Assembly: GCA_013036105.1 (NCBI GenBank) | Contig: JAAXCX010000004.1 | Location: 102,375-166,374 of the forward strand | Reading direction: 5' to 3' | Source of the DNA: Vulcanimicrobiota bacterium | GTDB taxonomy: Bacteria > Vulcanimicrobiota > Vulcanimicrobiia > Vulcanimicrobiales > Vulcanimicrobiaceae | DNA: 64,000 bases | Shown: piece after piece, positions 34,857 to 44,768 of the stretch | How the letters are laid out: each line of letters starts with the position of its first letter | Numbering within the stretch: position 1 is the first letter of the stretch | Position numbers and translations under genes: made by a program | The notes under the pieces: generated by a model | The model's input: the letters and a program-made list of their open reading frames with translations, nothing else | Databases searched by the model: none | What the model was told of the DNA's origin: nothing

Positions 34857-36242
34857 ATGAAAAGTTTGATGAGTGCCTTCCTCACGACGGCTCTCGCGGC
34901 GACCGCGATCGCGCCCGCTCTGGCCGGACCACACGAACATGGCGGCCAAGGACCGGCACGAGGAGCAGCCGCAGCTGCGCAACCGCAAGCTCAAGCGCAA
35001 CCGCAGGCTCGCGGCGATGGCGGCGGCGGAAAGCACGGCGGGCAAATGATTCCCCCAGCGGCCGCCGCGCCCGCGCAGCGCCCGATGCGCGTCGAGAACC
35101 GCCCGCCGCGCGTGGAAAATCGTCCCGCTCGAATCGAAAACGCTCCGCAGCGGTTTGAAAACAGGCCGGCTCGCGTGGAGAATGTACCGCAACGTTTCGA
35201 GAACCGCCCGCAGCGGTTTGAAAACAGGCCGGCGCGCGTGGAGAATGCACCGCAACGTTTCGAGAACCGCCCGCAGCGCTTTGTGGAACGTCCGGCGCAA
35301 TTCGTGCAACGCGTGCGCTCAGACGATCGTGAAAACCAAGCTCCGTTTGCCGACGTTGTCCGGCCCCGTGGCGTCGGCTTTCGCGCCGCCGGGGAACGGG
35401 CCGAGCAGTTCGTTGCCGGGCGCATTGTGCGTACGGACGCTGATGACGTTTTCGTCGAAAACCCCGTAGGGCAGACGATCGAAGTCCGCGGCTGGCACGG
35501 CCGCCACAAACACTGGGGCAATCAGATGATGACGATTCCGGTTGTCTTCCAGAACGGCGCCTTCTATGCGGTTGCGCCGGACGTGATGCCGGCAGCGTAC
35601 ACGACCTACGTTTATCCGCAAGTCGTGAACTACGGATATTCACCCGATTACGGATACGTGACCGATAACGGTTACGCTCCGGTCTACTCATACGGACAAA
35701 ACTCCGCGAATGACGCCCTGGCGAGCACGCTAGCGGGTGTCGTGAGTGGGTTGCTCAGCGGTTCGAACGGGGGCTCGCTCACGCACTCGCTGCTCACGAA
35801 CTACCTGACCAGCTATGCGCTGAGCTCGCTTGGCGGAAACTCGACCGGGTTCGCGCCGGTCTATGCGCCCAACTACGCAGCGCCGGCTGCGTTTGCGCCG
35901 GTCGCGTCGCCGCTGACCTATACCTATCCGATGACGTGCGTCTATAACGACCCCTACGGCGGAGGTTCTTACTACGATCCGTCGTGCGCACCGGCGTCGA
36001 CGACGACGTATTACACCTCGGCCTCCGCCTACGCCCCGGCGCAGGTGCAGGGCGTGGTGGTGGGAACCAGCGGCTCGACCCTGATGGTCCTGGGCTCCAA
36101 CGGGCTGAAGCCGGTGCTGGTTAACGACGCTCCCGCGCTGTCGAATGGCCTCGCTTTTAGCGGGCAGCCGGCCGCCGGGCGCCTCGTCACGGCTTACGGC
36201 TTCTACGACGGCGATACGTTCGTAGCGACCGCTCTTCAATAG
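34857..36242 (+). CDS. Exported protein with N-terminal heptad repeats, hypothetical
   Basis: 461 residues. A signal peptide (MKSLMSAFLTTALAATAIAP ... ALA) is followed by a Gln/Ala-rich stretch and then about ten copies of a seven-residue unit of the form E-N-x-P-x-R-(V/F) (residues about 80-150), a small domain (GRIVRTDADDVFVEN), a Tyr/Gly-rich segment with repeated D-Y/N-G-Y, and a C-terminal beta-like domain. I recognise no family. The highly charged repeats suggest an envelope or surface role. It is the last gene before the promoter of the S10-type operon. An in-frame GTG at 34827 would lengthen it by ten residues. Confidence 0.65.
   Translation: MKSLMSAFLTTALAATAIAPALAGPHEHGGQGPARGAAAAAQPQAQAQPQARGDGGGGKHGGQMIPPAAAAPAQRPMRVENRPPRVENRPARIENAPQRFENRPARVENVPQRFENRPQRFENRPARVENAPQRFENRPQRFVERPAQFVQRVRSDDRENQAPFADVVRPRGVGFRAAGERAEQFVAGRIVRTDADDVFVENPVGQTIEVRGWHGRHKHWGNQMMTIPVVFQNGAFYAVAPDVMPAAYTTYVYPQVVNYGYSPDYGYVTDNGYAPVYSYGQNSANDALASTLAGVVSGLLSGSNGGSLTHSLLTNYLTSYALSSLGGNSTGFAPVYAPNYAAPAAFAPVASPLTYTYPMTCVYNDPYGGGSYYDPSCAPASTTTYYTSASAYAPAQVQGVVVGTSGSTLMVLGSNGLKPVLVNDAPALSNGLAFSGQPAAGRLVTAYGFYDGDTFVATALQ
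35094..35303 (+). repeat. 21-base (7-codon) tandem repeats with a 63-base higher-order period
   Basis: Units encode E-N-x-P-x-R-(V/F). At DNA level the run beginning CCGCAGCG recurs at 35145, 35208 and 35271, exactly 63 bases apart and nearly identical, which indicates recent expansion by slippage or unequal recombination. Confidence 0.85.
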
Positions 36243-36256
36243 AAGAGAGACAGGCA

Positions 36257-36355
36257 GCCGCGCTCGTTCCGCTTGACGAGCGCGGCACCACCTGTTACTA
36301 TCCCGAGGTTGCCCACGCCGGCGGCTGCTTTTCGCGCGCCGGGCGGGACTATAAT
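36257..36355 (+). promoter_or_regulatory. Promoter region of the rplC (S10/spc) operon, with hairpin over the -35 box
   Basis: TTGACG (36273-36278), a 17-base spacer and TACTAT (36296-36301) form a good sigma-70 promoter. An 11-base perfect stem, GCCGCGCTCGT (36257-36267) with ACGAGCGCGGC (36276-36286), places the -35 box at the loop and start of its right arm. A second -10-like TATAAT is at 36350-36355 without a good -35. This shows that the operon restarts here after the inserted genes. Confidence 0.65.
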
Positions 36356-36388
36356 CAATACGCCTGGGTCCGTGGAGACTAATTGCCA

Positions 36389-37021
36389 ATGAAGAACATC
36401 CTTGGCCGCAAGGTTGGGATGACAAGCGTGTTCACCGACGACGGCCGCTACGTGCCGGTTACGGTGATTGCGGCCGGTCCTTGCACCGTCGTAGAGCGCC
36501 GGTCAAAAGAGACGCACGGCTATGAAGCCGTTGCGCTAGCGTTCGGCGATGTGAAGAAGTCTCGCGTGAACCGCGCGATGAGCGGACATTATAAGAAGGC
36601 GGGCGTGGAGCCCCACCGCTGGATGCGTGAGTTCCGCCAAGACATCGACGGCGTTGAAGCCGGACAAACGATCACGGTTTCGGAGTTCGAAGCCGGCGAC
36701 CGCGTCGACGTCGCGGGCGTCTCCAAAGGTCACGGCTTTTCGGGTGGCATCAAACGGCATAACTTTCGCGGCGGCGGCGCGAGCCACGGCTCGATGATTC
36801 ATCGTCAGCCTGCCTCCAACGGCGACACCAACGCCGGACGTACGGTCAAAGGCAGCCGGCGGCCCGGACATTACGGCGTCGATCGGACGACGCACCAAAA
36901 TTTAGAGATCGTGCGCGCGGACGCGGAGCGGAATTTGCTGCTCGTGCGCGGTCCGGTGCCGGGAGCGAAAAACGCGCTGGTCGTCGTTACGCGGACGGCC
37001 AAACAGAAGGCGGCCGGCTAA
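36389..37021 (+). CDS. rplC: 50S ribosomal protein L3
   Basis: About 210 residues starting MKNILGRKVGMTSVFTDDG, with the peptidyl-transferase-centre loop FSGGIKRHNFRGGGASHGS. ATG 36389 fits the usual L3 start, but an in-frame TTG at 36383 is closer to the GGAG site (5-base spacing) and could be used instead. First gene of the restarted operon. Confidence 0.95.
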   Translation: MKNILGRKVGMTSVFTDDGRYVPVTVIAAGPCTVVERRSKETHGYEAVALAFGDVKKSRVNRAMSGHYKKAGVEPHRWMREFRQDIDGVEAGQTITVSEFEAGDRVDVAGVSKGHGFSGGIKRHNFRGGGASHGSMIHRQPASNGDTNAGRTVKGSRRPGHYGVDRTTHQNLEIVRADAERNLLLVRGPVPGAKNALVVVTRTAKQKAAG

Positions 37022-37668
37022 TGCCGAACGTGATCGATCTCAAAGGCAAGGTCGTGCGCGAAGAACCCGTGCCCGAGATCCTCGGACGGGACTATAGCGA
37101 CAAACAGCACGCAATCTTCCGCGCGGTTTTCCGCGAGCTCGCCAATCCGCGCGCCGGAACGGGTTCGACCAAGAAACGTGACGAGGTTGCCGGCGGCGGC
37201 CGTAAACCTTGGCGTCAAAAAGGCACGGGACGCGCCCGCCAAGGTTCGATTCGTTCGCCCCAGTGGCGGCACGGCGGCGTCGTTTTCGGACCGCAGCCGC
37301 GCAGCTATGTCAGTGGCCTCAACAAAAAGGAGCGCCGGGCCGCGTTCGTGGCGGCACTTGCCGATCGTTTTCGCAACGATGCCGTATCGGTGCTGGACAC
37401 GCAAGATTTTGCGCTGACCAAGACGGCCGAATTTGCGCAGTTGCTTTTCGGCGGCGCCAAAGAGGCCAAAAAAGCGGCGAGCACGCTTGTAGTGCACGGG
37501 CGCGACGAGCGTTCGGCCGACGCCATGCTGCGCGTCGGGCGAAACTTGAGAAAAGTCTCGTTCACGAACACCGGCGCCCTCGACGTGAAAGACGTACTCC
37601 GGTTTAACCGGCTGATTTTTACCGCCGAAGCCTACGCCGAATTGCTCAACACGCTGGGGACAAAATAA
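37021..37668 (+). CDS. rplD: 50S ribosomal protein L4
   Basis: 215 residues with the exit-tunnel loop GGGRKPWRQKGTGRARQGS and the following FGPQPRSY stretch intact. It shares one base with the rplC stop codon. L4 can act as an autoregulator in some bacteria; nothing here shows that. Confidence 0.95.
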   Translation: MPNVIDLKGKVVREEPVPEILGRDYSDKQHAIFRAVFRELANPRAGTGSTKKRDEVAGGGRKPWRQKGTGRARQGSIRSPQWRHGGVVFGPQPRSYVSGLNKKERRAAFVAALADRFRNDAVSVLDTQDFALTKTAEFAQLLFGGAKEAKKAASTLVVHGRDERSADAMLRVGRNLRKVSFTNTGALDVKDVLRFNRLIFTAEAYAELLNTLGTK

Positions 37669-37976
37669 TGGAAGCGCGCGACGTTATCATCGCTCCGCGG
37701 ATCTCTGAAAAGTCTATGGCGGAGGCCCTCGGTCATCAGTACAGCTTCACCGTTCATCCGGAAGCGACCAAAACGCAGATCCGCCACGCTATTGAAGAAA
37801 TCTTCAAAGTGAACGTGATTAAAGTCAATACCGTTAACGTCGGCGGAAAGCGCCGCAATTTCGCGCGCCGCGGCCTGCGTACTCAAGGGCGCACCAAAGA
37901 TTACAAAAAAGCTATCGTTACGCTGAAGGCCGGTCAAAAGATCGAGCTGGGCGGCGTCAACTACTTCGAGCAATAA
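37668..37976 (+). CDS. rplW: 50S ribosomal protein L23
   Basis: 102 residues with the tunnel-exit protein features IAPRISEKSMAEA, FTVHPEATKTQIRHAIEEIF and RRGLRTQGRTKDYKKAIVTL. One-base overlap with rplD. It forms the docking site for trigger factor and SRP. Confidence 0.95.
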   Translation: MEARDVIIAPRISEKSMAEALGHQYSFTVHPEATKTQIRHAIEEIFKVNVIKVNTVNVGGKRRNFARRGLRTQGRTKDYKKAIVTLKAGQKIELGGVNYFEQ

Positions 37977-37979
37977 ACG

Positions 37980-38807
37980 ATGCCGGTAAAAAAATATAAA
38001 GCCACCAGCGCCGGAAAGCGCTTCATGACGACGATGGATTTCTCGGACCTCTCGAAGGTTCCACCCGAGAAGTCGCTGACCGAAGTGCGCAAGAAACATT
38101 CAGGCCGCAACTTCAACGGTCACATCACCGTGCGCCATAAGGGCGGCGGCACGCGCAAAATGTACCGGATCATCGATTTCAAACGCACCAAGGACGCCAT
38201 TCCCGGAAAAGTCGCGACGCTCGAGTACGATCCGAACCGGTCGGCGCGAATCGCGCTGATCAATTACCGCGACGGCGAGAAACGCTACATCTTGGCGCCG
38301 GCCGGCCTGAAAATCGGCGACACGATCGAATCGGGTCCGGCGGCCGACATCAAAAACGGCAACTGTCTTCCGCTCAAAAATATTCCGGTCGGTACGGTCA
38401 TTCACAACATCGAGCTTCGTCCGGGGCAGGGCGCGAAGCTGGTGCGCAGCGCCGGCGGCGCGGCTCAACTGATGGCGAAGGAAACCGAGTACGCTCAAGT
38501 GCGCATGCCGTCGGGCGAAGTGCGCCAGATACTGGTCGTGTGCCGCGCGACGATCGGACAACTCGGAAACGTGGAGCACGAGAACGAGATCATCGGAAAA
38601 GCGGGGCGGCAGCGCCACCGCGGCGTGCGCCCGACCGTGCGCGGAATCGCGATGAACCCGGTCGACCATCCGCACGGCGGAGGCGAAGCGCGTTCCACGT
38701 CGGGGCGGCCGCCGACGACGCCCTGGGGACAGATGACGATGGGCAAAAAGACGCGGCGTAATAAGCGTACTTCCAAAATGATCGTGAGAAAGCGCGGAGC
38801 GAAGTAA
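37980..38807 (+). CDS. rplB: 50S ribosomal protein L2
   Basis: 275 residues, standard length. Conserved segments are [34 protein letters not shown] and the C-terminal [18 protein letters not shown] with the His implicated near the peptidyl transferase centre. Confidence 0.96.
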   Translation: MPVKKYKATSAGKRFMTTMDFSDLSKVPPEKSLTEVRKKHSGRNFNGHITVRHKGGGTRKMYRIIDFKRTKDAIPGKVATLEYDPNRSARIALINYRDGEKRYILAPAGLKIGDTIESGPAADIKNGNCLPLKNIPVGTVIHNIELRPGQGAKLVRSAGGAAQLMAKETEYAQVRMPSGEVRQILVVCRATIGQLGNVEHENEIIGKAGRQRHRGVRPTVRGIAMNPVDHPHGGGEARSTSGRPPTTPWGQMTMGKKTRRNKRTSKMIVRKRGAK

Positions 38808-39148
38808 TGGGACGCAGTCTAAAAAAAGGTCCGTTTGTTGCGGATCACTTGCTGAAGAAGATCGAGGGCATGAACGAGCGCCGCGAAAAGCGCGTCGTGC
38901 GTACGTGGAGCCGCTCGTCGACGATCGTGCCGGCTATGGTCGGGCACACGATCGGCGTGCACAACGGCAAAGTGCACATCCCGGTCTTCGTCACCGAAAA
39001 CATGGTGGGCCACAAGCTCGGTGAGTTCGCCCCGACGCGGCTCTTCCGCGCGCATAGCGGCGAGAAGTCCGCGGTGAAAGCGGCTGCAGCCGCCGCCGGC
39101 GGCGCGCCTGGCGCTCCCGCTGCCGCAGCACCGGCGGCCGGTTCATGA
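38807..39148 (+). CDS. rpsS: 30S ribosomal protein S19 with Ala/Pro-rich tail
   Basis: Starts [18 protein letters not shown] and has [17 protein letters not shown] and [11 protein letters not shown] as usual. It is 113 residues because of about 25 extra Ala/Gly/Pro residues at the C-terminus. It overlaps rplV by 4 bases. Confidence 0.95.
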   Translation: MGRSLKKGPFVADHLLKKIEGMNERREKRVVRTWSRSSTIVPAMVGHTIGVHNGKVHIPVFVTENMVGHKLGEFAPTRLFRAHSGEKSAVKAAAAAAGGAPGAPAAAAPAAGS

Positions 39149-39636
39149 CAAAATCAGCCGAGCGCACCGAAGCGGTCGCGCATTTGAAGTTCGCGCGCAT
39201 GGGACCGCGCAAGCTGCGCCGCGTCGCCGACGCGATCCGGGGCAAGAACGTGAAAGACGCTCTGGTCCTCTTGCAGTTTGCCGGCGTGTTTGCCGCCGAG
39301 CCGATCGAGAAGCTGGTTCGCAGCGCGGTCGCCAATGCCGAGAATAATCACGACATGAACGCCGACGAGTTGTTCATTTCCAAAATCATGGTGGACGGCG
39401 GGCCGGGCGGCGGGTTCACCAAGCGTCTCGATCCGCGCGCTCAAGGGCGCGCCAACTTCAAGCGCAAGCGTCTGTCGCACGTGACGGTGGCTGTGGCGGA
39501 AAGACCCGCGGCCAAACAAGCTCGCGCACACAAGACGCAAACCGAAGCGGCCGCCAAAGCACCGGCGCGCAAAGCGCCCGCGCGTAAATCGCCGGCACGC
39601 AAGAAAAAAACTGCCAAAGCGGGAGCGCGAGCATAA
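39145..39636 (+). CDS. rplV: 50S ribosomal protein L22 with Lys/Ala-rich tail
   Basis: 163 residues. The core ([54 protein letters not shown]) is normal for about 115 residues; the remaining 45 are a low-complexity K/A/P tail containing three copies of a PARK-type unit. The tail should lie at the ribosome surface. Confidence 0.94.
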   Translation: MTKSAERTEAVAHLKFARMGPRKLRRVADAIRGKNVKDALVLLQFAGVFAAEPIEKLVRSAVANAENNHDMNADELFISKIMVDGGPGGGFTKRLDPRAQGRANFKRKRLSHVTVAVAERPAAKQARAHKTQTEAAAKAPARKAPARKSPARKKKTAKAGARA

Positions 39637-39637
39637 T

Positions 39638-40549
39638 ATGGGACAGAAGATTCACCCCGTCGGCTTGCGCTTAGGAATTACCCGCACGTGGGATAGCCGC
39701 TGGTTTGAGAAAAAACATTACCGCGCTTGGCTGCACGAAGACGTCAAGATTCGCAAGTATTTCGCGCGCTGGACCCGTCCGGCCGCGATCAGCAAGATCG
39801 AAATCGAACGGCGCTCGAATCAAACGCGCGTGATCGTGAATACCGCCAAGCCCGGTATCATCATCGGCAAGCGCGGCGTAGGCATCGAAGAAATCCGTAA
39901 GGGCCTCGAGACGCTCACCGGCAAGACCGTGCAAGTCAACGTCATGGAGATCAAGCATCCGGAGCTGGATGCGCGGCTCGTCGGTCAGAACATCGTCGAT
40001 CAGCTCGAGAAACGCATCGCTTTCCGCCGCGCGATGAAACAGGCAATCATGCGCAGCATGCGCGCCGGCGCGCGCGGCATCAAGGTGCAGGTTTCAGGGC
40101 GCCTGGGCGGCGCGGAAATCGCGCGCACCGAGCGCAACCACGACGGAAAGGTGCCGCTGCACACGCTGCGCGCGGACATCGACTACGCGCACGTGGAAGC
40201 GTTCACGACGTTCGGCCGCATTGGCGTCAAAGTATGGATCTACCGCGGCGAAGTTTTGCCCGAGCACACGCGCGGACCCGAAGCACAGGGGCGAGGCCCG
40301 CAATTCCGCGAACGGCGCGAACGCGGCGGACGCGCCCGGCGCCCCGCGGTGCGCACCGAAGCAACCGAACCGGTCGGCGACTTTCCGATCGCTGACAGCG
40401 CGGAAGCCGGACAGATCGTTCCGCAAGAGCCCGTTACGGCGCAAGAGCCCGTCGCGGAACAGCAGCCCGAAGTTGTAGCGGAAGCGCCCGCGACTGAAGA
40501 AGCCGCCAAACCCGAAGAGCCGGCGCAGTCCGAAGGTCCGGTGGAATAA
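39638..40549 (+). CDS. rpsC: 30S ribosomal protein S3 with acidic C-terminal extension
   Basis: 303 residues against about 233 in E. coli. The KH domain ([20 protein letters not shown]) and the GTRGIK-like stretch [20 protein letters not shown] are conserved. The last 75 residues are rich in Glu, Pro, Ala and Gln, including repeated QEPV, and are unlike the basic core. Confidence 0.95.
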   Translation: MGQKIHPVGLRLGITRTWDSRWFEKKHYRAWLHEDVKIRKYFARWTRPAAISKIEIERRSNQTRVIVNTAKPGIIIGKRGVGIEEIRKGLETLTGKTVQVNVMEIKHPELDARLVGQNIVDQLEKRIAFRRAMKQAIMRSMRAGARGIKVQVSGRLGGAEIARTERNHDGKVPLHTLRADIDYAHVEAFTTFGRIGVKVWIYRGEVLPEHTRGPEAQGRGPQFRERRERGGRARRPAVRTEATEPVGDFPIADSAEAGQIVPQEPVTAQEPVAEQQPEVVAEAPATEEAAKPEEPAQSEGPVE

Positions 40550-40968
40550 TGCTGACACCGAAACGCGTCAAATGGCGCAAAGTCCACCGTGGACGCATGA
40601 AGGGCCGCGCTATGCGCGGCAACTCGCTGACGTTTGGTGAGACCGGTTTGCAGGCGTTGGAGCCATGCTGGCTCACCAACCGCCAGATCGAAGCCGCGCG
40701 TATCGCGATGACGCGCCATATCAAACGCGGCGGCAAAGTCTGGATCAAGATTTTCCCCGATAAGTCGGTGACGAAGAAGCCGGCTGAAGTCCGCATGGGC
40801 GCGGGCAAAGGCAACCCGGAGTTCTGGGTTGCGGTGGTGCGCCCGGGACGCGTGCTCTTCGAATTGTCCGGCGTCGAGCCCGACGTGGCGAAGCGTGCGT
40901 TGCAGCTGGCGGCTTCGAAGCTGCCGATCAAAACGAAGCTGATCACTCGCGAGGAGGCGCAGGCATGA
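40549..40968 (+). CDS. rplP: 50S ribosomal protein L16
   Basis: 139 residues with [19 protein letters not shown] at the start, [19 protein letters not shown] in the middle and the expected C-terminal helix. One-base overlap with rpsC and a 4-base overlap with rpmC. Confidence 0.96.
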   Translation: MLTPKRVKWRKVHRGRMKGRAMRGNSLTFGETGLQALEPCWLTNRQIEAARIAMTRHIKRGGKVWIKIFPDKSVTKKPAEVRMGAGKGNPEFWVAVVRPGRVLFELSGVEPDVAKRALQLAASKLPIKTKLITREEAQA

Positions 40969-41183
40969 AGGGCAACGAGCTCAAGGACCTGCGTGGTCTT
41001 ACGATTGCCGAGTTGCAAACCAAGGCTCGGGAAACGAAGGAAGAGCTGTTCAATCTGCGGTTCGCGCTGCGTACCGGACACCTTTCGGATTTCAGCAAGG
41101 TGCGCGCGATGCGTCGCGCCTACGCGCAAATTCACACGGTCATTTCGGAAAAGCGTCTGCGGGAGGTCAAGAATGCCGGTTGA
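40965..41183 (+). CDS. rpmC: 50S ribosomal protein L29
   Basis: 72 residues forming the two-helix hairpin ([40 protein letters not shown]). It overlaps rplP by 4 bases and rpsQ by 11 bases. Confidence 0.94.
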   Translation: MKGNELKDLRGLTIAELQTKARETKEELFNLRFALRTGHLSDFSKVRAMRRAYAQIHTVISEKRLREVKNAG

Positions 41184-41436
41184 TCAGCGTCATAAGCGGC
41201 GTTTGAAGCAAGGGCGCGTCGTCTCCGATAAAATGGACAAGACGATCGTCGTGCTTTCAGAAACGCGCGTCGCGCATCCGGTCTACGGAAAGATCGTGCG
41301 CAAATCCGTGAAGTTCAAAGCTCACGACGAGAAAAACGAAGCGAAGACCGGCGACACGGTGCGCATCGCTGAAGCGCGCCCCTTGTCACGCGACAAGCGC
41401 TGGCGTTTGGTCGAGATTATCGAGAGAGCAAAGTGA
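41173..41436 (+). CDS. rpsQ: 30S ribosomal protein S17
   Basis: 87 residues from ATG 41173, preceded by GGGAGG. It contains [17 protein letters not shown] and [19 protein letters not shown], the OB-fold of S17, and [19 protein letters not shown]. The reading frame stays open upstream but that part overlaps rpmC and is not S17-like. Confidence 0.95.
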   Translation: MPVDQRHKRRLKQGRVVSDKMDKTIVVLSETRVAHPVYGKIVRKSVKFKAHDEKNEAKTGDTVRIAEARPLSRDKRWRLVEIIERAK

Positions 41437-41807
41437 TCCAGCAAGAAACGCGGCTGAAAGTGGCTGACAATTCCGGAGCGCGCGAGCTCCTCTGCATTCA
41501 CGTGCAGGGCGGCAGCCGTCACCCGTACGCTCGCGTTGGCGACGTCATCGTCGGCACCGTGAAGAGCGCCATTCCCGGCGCCGCCGTGAAGAAGGGTCAG
41601 GTCGTTCAAGCCGTGGTCGTGCGCACGTCCGCGCCGATCCGCCGGCCCGACGGCTCGGTCGTGAAATGCGACGACAATGCGTGCGTGGTTCTCAAGGGCG
41701 AAAAAGACCTCGATCCGCGCGGCACGCGCGTCTTCGGGCCGGTGATGCGCGAGCTGCGCGATCGCGGGTTCCTGAAGATCGCTTCGCTCGCGCCGGAGGT
41801 GCTGTGA
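41433..41807 (+). CDS. rplN: 50S ribosomal protein L14
   Basis: 124 residues starting from GTG 41433 ([20 protein letters not shown]), with the conserved [20 protein letters not shown] and [16 protein letters not shown]. It overlaps rpsQ by 4 bases and rplX by one base. Confidence 0.96.
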   Translation: MIQQETRLKVADNSGARELLCIHVQGGSRHPYARVGDVIVGTVKSAIPGAAVKKGQVVQAVVVRTSAPIRRPDGSVVKCDDNACVVLKGEKDLDPRGTRVFGPVMRELRDRGFLKIASLAPEVL

Positions 41808-42160
41808 TGCCGAATATCGTGAAAGGCGACACGGTGCTGATTCGCCGCGGAAAAGAACGCGGCAAGCGCGGCGTCGTGAAGGCGATCTTCCCGCGCGCCG
41901 GCATGGCGACCGTGGAAGGGCTCAACGTCGTCAAACGGCACACCAAACCGGGAGCGCCGAAGCAGCAGAACATGGGCGGCTCGGCGCAATCGGGCGGCAT
42001 TCTCGAAAAAGAGGCGCCGCTGCCGATCAGCGCCCTGCAGTACGTGTGCGAGAAGTGCAAGAATCCGACGCGGCTGCGCCATCACGAAACGCCTGAGGGC
42101 ACGCACCGGATTTGCGCCAAGTGCGGCGAGCCGGCGCGCGTGCCGGTAAAGGGGACGTAA
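41807..42160 (+). CDS. rplX: 50S ribosomal protein L24, Cys-containing variant
   Basis: 117 residues from ATG 41807. The KOW region ([20 protein letters not shown]) and [12 protein letters not shown] are typical. The C-terminal part has two C-x2-C pairs (CEKC, CAKC) separated by about 20 residues, resembling a zinc ribbon; many L24 proteins lack these cysteines. Confidence 0.95.
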   Translation: MPNIVKGDTVLIRRGKERGKRGVVKAIFPRAGMATVEGLNVVKRHTKPGAPKQQNMGGSAQSGGILEKEAPLPISALQYVCEKCKNPTRLRHHETPEGTHRICAKCGEPARVPVKGT

Positions 42161-42161
42161 G

Positions 42162-42722
42162 ATGACCGCACGGTTGAGAGAAAAATACGAAAAAGACGTC
42201 CGCAAGCAGCTGACGGAACGGTTCGGATACAAGAATCCTCACCAAGTTCCGAAGCTCGAAAAGGTCGTCATCAACATGAGCGTCAGCGAAGCGATCGCCA
42301 ACCCGAAGGCACTCGACGCCGCCGCTTCGGAGATGCAAGCCATCAGCGGCCAGAAGCCGGTGATCGCCAAGGCCAAGAAATCGATCGCGGCATTCAAACT
42401 CCGCGAAGGCGTGAACATCGCCGCCAAGGTCACGTTGCGCGGCGACCGGATGTACGTGTTTCTCGACAAGCTCTTCAACGTGGTGCTGCCGCGTATTCGC
42501 GATTTTCGCGGACTGTCGCGCAAATCGTTCGACGGTCGCGGCAACTACAATATGGGCTTGCGCGAGCAAATCGTTTTTCCTGAGATCAACTACGACAAGG
42601 TCGACAAGATGCGCGGCATGGACATCGTCATCGTCACGAGCGCCAAAAACGACGAAGAGGCGACTGAATTCCTCACCGCGATGGGTCTGCCGCTCCAGCG
42701 AACCGCTGGGGCGCAAGGGTAA
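42162..42722 (+). CDS. rplE: 50S ribosomal protein L5
   Basis: 186 residues with the P-site/5S rRNA protein signatures [39 protein letters not shown] and [20 protein letters not shown]. It starts one base after rplX. Confidence 0.96.
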   Translation: MTARLREKYEKDVRKQLTERFGYKNPHQVPKLEKVVINMSVSEAIANPKALDAAASEMQAISGQKPVIAKAKKSIAAFKLREGVNIAAKVTLRGDRMYVFLDKLFNVVLPRIRDFRGLSRKSFDGRGNYNMGLREQIVFPEINYDKVDKMRGMDIVIVTSAKNDEEATEFLTAMGLPLQRTAGAQG

Positions 42723-42735
42723 TAAGGAAGCAGAA

Positions 42736-42921
42736 TTGGCTAAAACTGCCTTAATCGAGAAATCGAAACGCAAACCGAAATTTAAAGTGCGCGCGCATAA
42801 CCGGTGCGAACTGTGCGGCCGTCCGCGCGGTTTTTACCGTAAGTTCGGCTTGTGCCGCATTTGCTTCCGGGAAAACGCCCATAAGGGCAACATTCCCGGC
42901 ATCGTCAAGGCTTCGTGGTAG
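42736..42921 (+). CDS. rpsN: 30S ribosomal protein S14, zinc-binding type
   Basis: 61 residues from TTG 42736, preceded by AAGGAAG. It has [20 protein letters not shown], the C-x2-C-x12-C-x2-C zinc site of the short (C+) S14 form. This is the usual position in the spc operon. Confidence 0.96.
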   Translation: MAKTALIEKSKRKPKFKVRAHNRCELCGRPRGFYRKFGLCRICFRENAHKGNIPGIVKASW

Positions 42922-42925
42922 CGCC

Positions 42926-43327
42926 ATGTCAGTGATCACCGATCCTATCGCCGACATGCTGACCCGGATTCGCAACGCGAATACGGCCAACCACGATGCC
43001 GTCGACATTCCGGCGTCGCGTACGAAGGTCGCCGTTGCGGCGATCCTCAAGGACGAGGGCTTTATCAACGATTACGAGCGTCTCAACGAAGGTCCGCAAG
43101 GCACGCTTCGTCTCAAACTCAAGTACGGGCCGAATAAAGAGAAAATCATCACCGGGCTGCGGCGCATTTCGCGCCCCGGTTTGCGCGTCTACACGAATAA
43201 GACGGAGATTCCGCGCGTGCTGGGCGGCCTAGGACTGGTGATCATGTCGACGTCGCGGGGCATCATGTCCGGCCGTCGCGCCAAAAAGGAAGGCTGCGGG
43301 GGCGAAGTCCTCGCTTACGTGTGGTAA
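42926..43327 (+). CDS. rpsH: 30S ribosomal protein S8
   Basis: 133 residues beginning [20 protein letters not shown] and ending with [20 protein letters not shown], the canonical S8 C-terminus. It binds the central domain of 16S rRNA; S8 is the autoregulator of spc in E. coli. Confidence 0.96.
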   Translation: MSVITDPIADMLTRIRNANTANHDAVDIPASRTKVAVAAILKDEGFINDYERLNEGPQGTLRLKLKYGPNKEKIITGLRRISRPGLRVYTNKTEIPRVLGGLGLVIMSTSRGIMSGRRAKKEGCGGEVLAYVW

Positions 43328-43331
43328 TCGA

Positions 43332-43880
43332 ATGTCACGCATAGGAAAACTCGCCATCCCCGTGCCGAACGGCGTTACCGTAAACGTCGCGGACGACGTC
43401 GTGCACGTCAAGGGGCCCAAGGGCGAGCTGAAACAGGAGACCGCCCATCACGTTGCGGTGCGCGTTGAAGACGGCAAGATCGTCGTCGAACGCACGGGCA
43501 ACGAAAAAGTGCATCGCGCGGCTCACGGTTTGACGCGCACGCTCGTGAACAACATGGTCGAAGGCGTAAGCAAAGGCTTCCGCAAGAGTTTGGAGATCCA
43601 AGGTGTCGGCTACCGCGCTGCCAAGTCGGGCGAAAAGATAAATCTGACGCTCGGCTTGTCTCACCCGGTCTCGTACGATCCGCCCAAAGGCGTGACGCTG
43701 ACTGTCGAAGGCACGACGAAGATTCACGTTGAGGGCATCGACAAACAGAAGGTCGGACAAGTCGCCGCCGAGATCCGCAACCTGCGTCCGCCCGAACCCT
43801 ACAAAGGCAAAGGCATTCGCTACGAAGGCGAATACGTTCGCAAGAAGCTCGGCAAAGCCGGTAAGGCTGCGAAGTCGTAA
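43332..43880 (+). CDS. rplF: 50S ribosomal protein L6
   Basis: 182 residues with [45 protein letters not shown] and the C-terminal [19 protein letters not shown]. It shares a base with the start of rplR. Confidence 0.96.
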   Translation: MSRIGKLAIPVPNGVTVNVADDVVHVKGPKGELKQETAHHVAVRVEDGKIVVERTGNEKVHRAAHGLTRTLVNNMVEGVSKGFRKSLEIQGVGYRAAKSGEKINLTLGLSHPVSYDPPKGVTLTVEGTTKIHVEGIDKQKVGQVAAEIRNLRPPEPYKGKGIRYEGEYVRKKLGKAGKAAKS

Positions 43881-44245
43881 TGGCCGTTTCATCCCGCGAG
43901 CAAGGACGCCGCGTTCGTCACACTCGGCTTCGCCAAAAAGTTTCCGGGAGCGCGGAGCGCCCGCGTCTCTTGGTCCGGCGTACGCTGCATCATATCTACG
44001 CTACCGTGGTCGACGATACGCAGGGCCGTACGCTGGCCGCCGCTTCGACGCGCGAGAAAGATGTGCGCGCCGACTTGAAATCGACGACCAATCTCGCGGC
44101 TGCCGAAAAGATCGGCCAGGCGATCGCGAGCAAGGCGAAGCAAGCCGGCATCACGCGCGTCGTTTTCGATCGCAGCGGATTGAAGTACCATGGGCGCGTC
44201 AAAGCTTTGGCTGACGCCGCGCGCCAAGCCGGATTGGAGTTTTAA
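43880..44245 (+). CDS. rplR: 50S ribosomal protein L18
   Basis: 121 residues. [40 protein letters not shown] and the C-terminal GLEF are typical of this 5S rRNA-binding protein. It overlaps both neighbours by one base. Confidence 0.95.
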   Translation: MAVSSREQGRRVRHTRLRQKVSGSAERPRLLVRRTLHHIYATVVDDTQGRTLAAASTREKDVRADLKSTTNLAAAEKIGQAIASKAKQAGITRVVFDRSGLKYHGRVKALADAARQAGLEF

Positions 44246-44760
44246 TGCAGTATCGCAGCGGAGGCCGCGATCGCGACAATAGTGGGTTCGACGAAACCGT
44301 CGTGCGCATTAACCGCGTAGCTAAAGTCGTCAAGGGCGGTAAGCGTTTCAGCTTCAGCGCTCTGGTCGTCGTCGGCGACCGTAAGGGCAAGGTTGGCTTC
44401 GCCATCGGCAAAGCCGGCGAGGTGCCCGAGGCGATTCGCAAAGCCGTCGAAGGCGCCAAGAAAAATCTGATCACCGTACCGATGGTCGAGCGGACGATTC
44501 CGCACCAGGTCAACCAAAGGATCGGCGCTGCCAGCGTGCTCCTGAAACCGGCTTCGCCCGGTACGGGCGTCATCGCAGGCGGTCCGATGCGCGCAGTGCT
44601 GGAGTTAGCCGGCATTCACGACATCGTCACTAAATCACTGGGAAGCAATAATCCGATCAACGTCGTCTACGCGACGATTGAAGGTTTGCGCTCCCTCAAG
44701 ACGTTCGAACAGGTTCGCGCACTGCGCGGCAAACCGTCGAACGGCTCGTCCGCTGCATAG
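44245..44760 (+). CDS. rpsE: 30S ribosomal protein S5
   Basis: 171 residues with [40 protein letters not shown] and the [20 protein letters not shown] loop. Normally rpmD (L30) comes next; here only 8 bases separate it from rplO, so L30 is missing from this position. Confidence 0.96.
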   Translation: MQYRSGGRDRDNSGFDETVVRINRVAKVVKGGKRFSFSALVVVGDRKGKVGFAIGKAGEVPEAIRKAVEGAKKNLITVPMVERTIPHQVNQRIGAASVLLKPASPGTGVIAGGPMRAVLELAGIHDIVTKSLGSNNPINVVYATIEGLRSLKTFEQVRALRGKPSNGSSAA

Positions 44761-44768
44761 AGAACGTC

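Noticed and set aside
34527..35691. Minus-strand frames across the heptad-repeat gene
   Set aside because: Their apparent repeats are only the reverse reading of the plus-strand heptad repeats; they lack a signal peptide and a ribosome-binding site.
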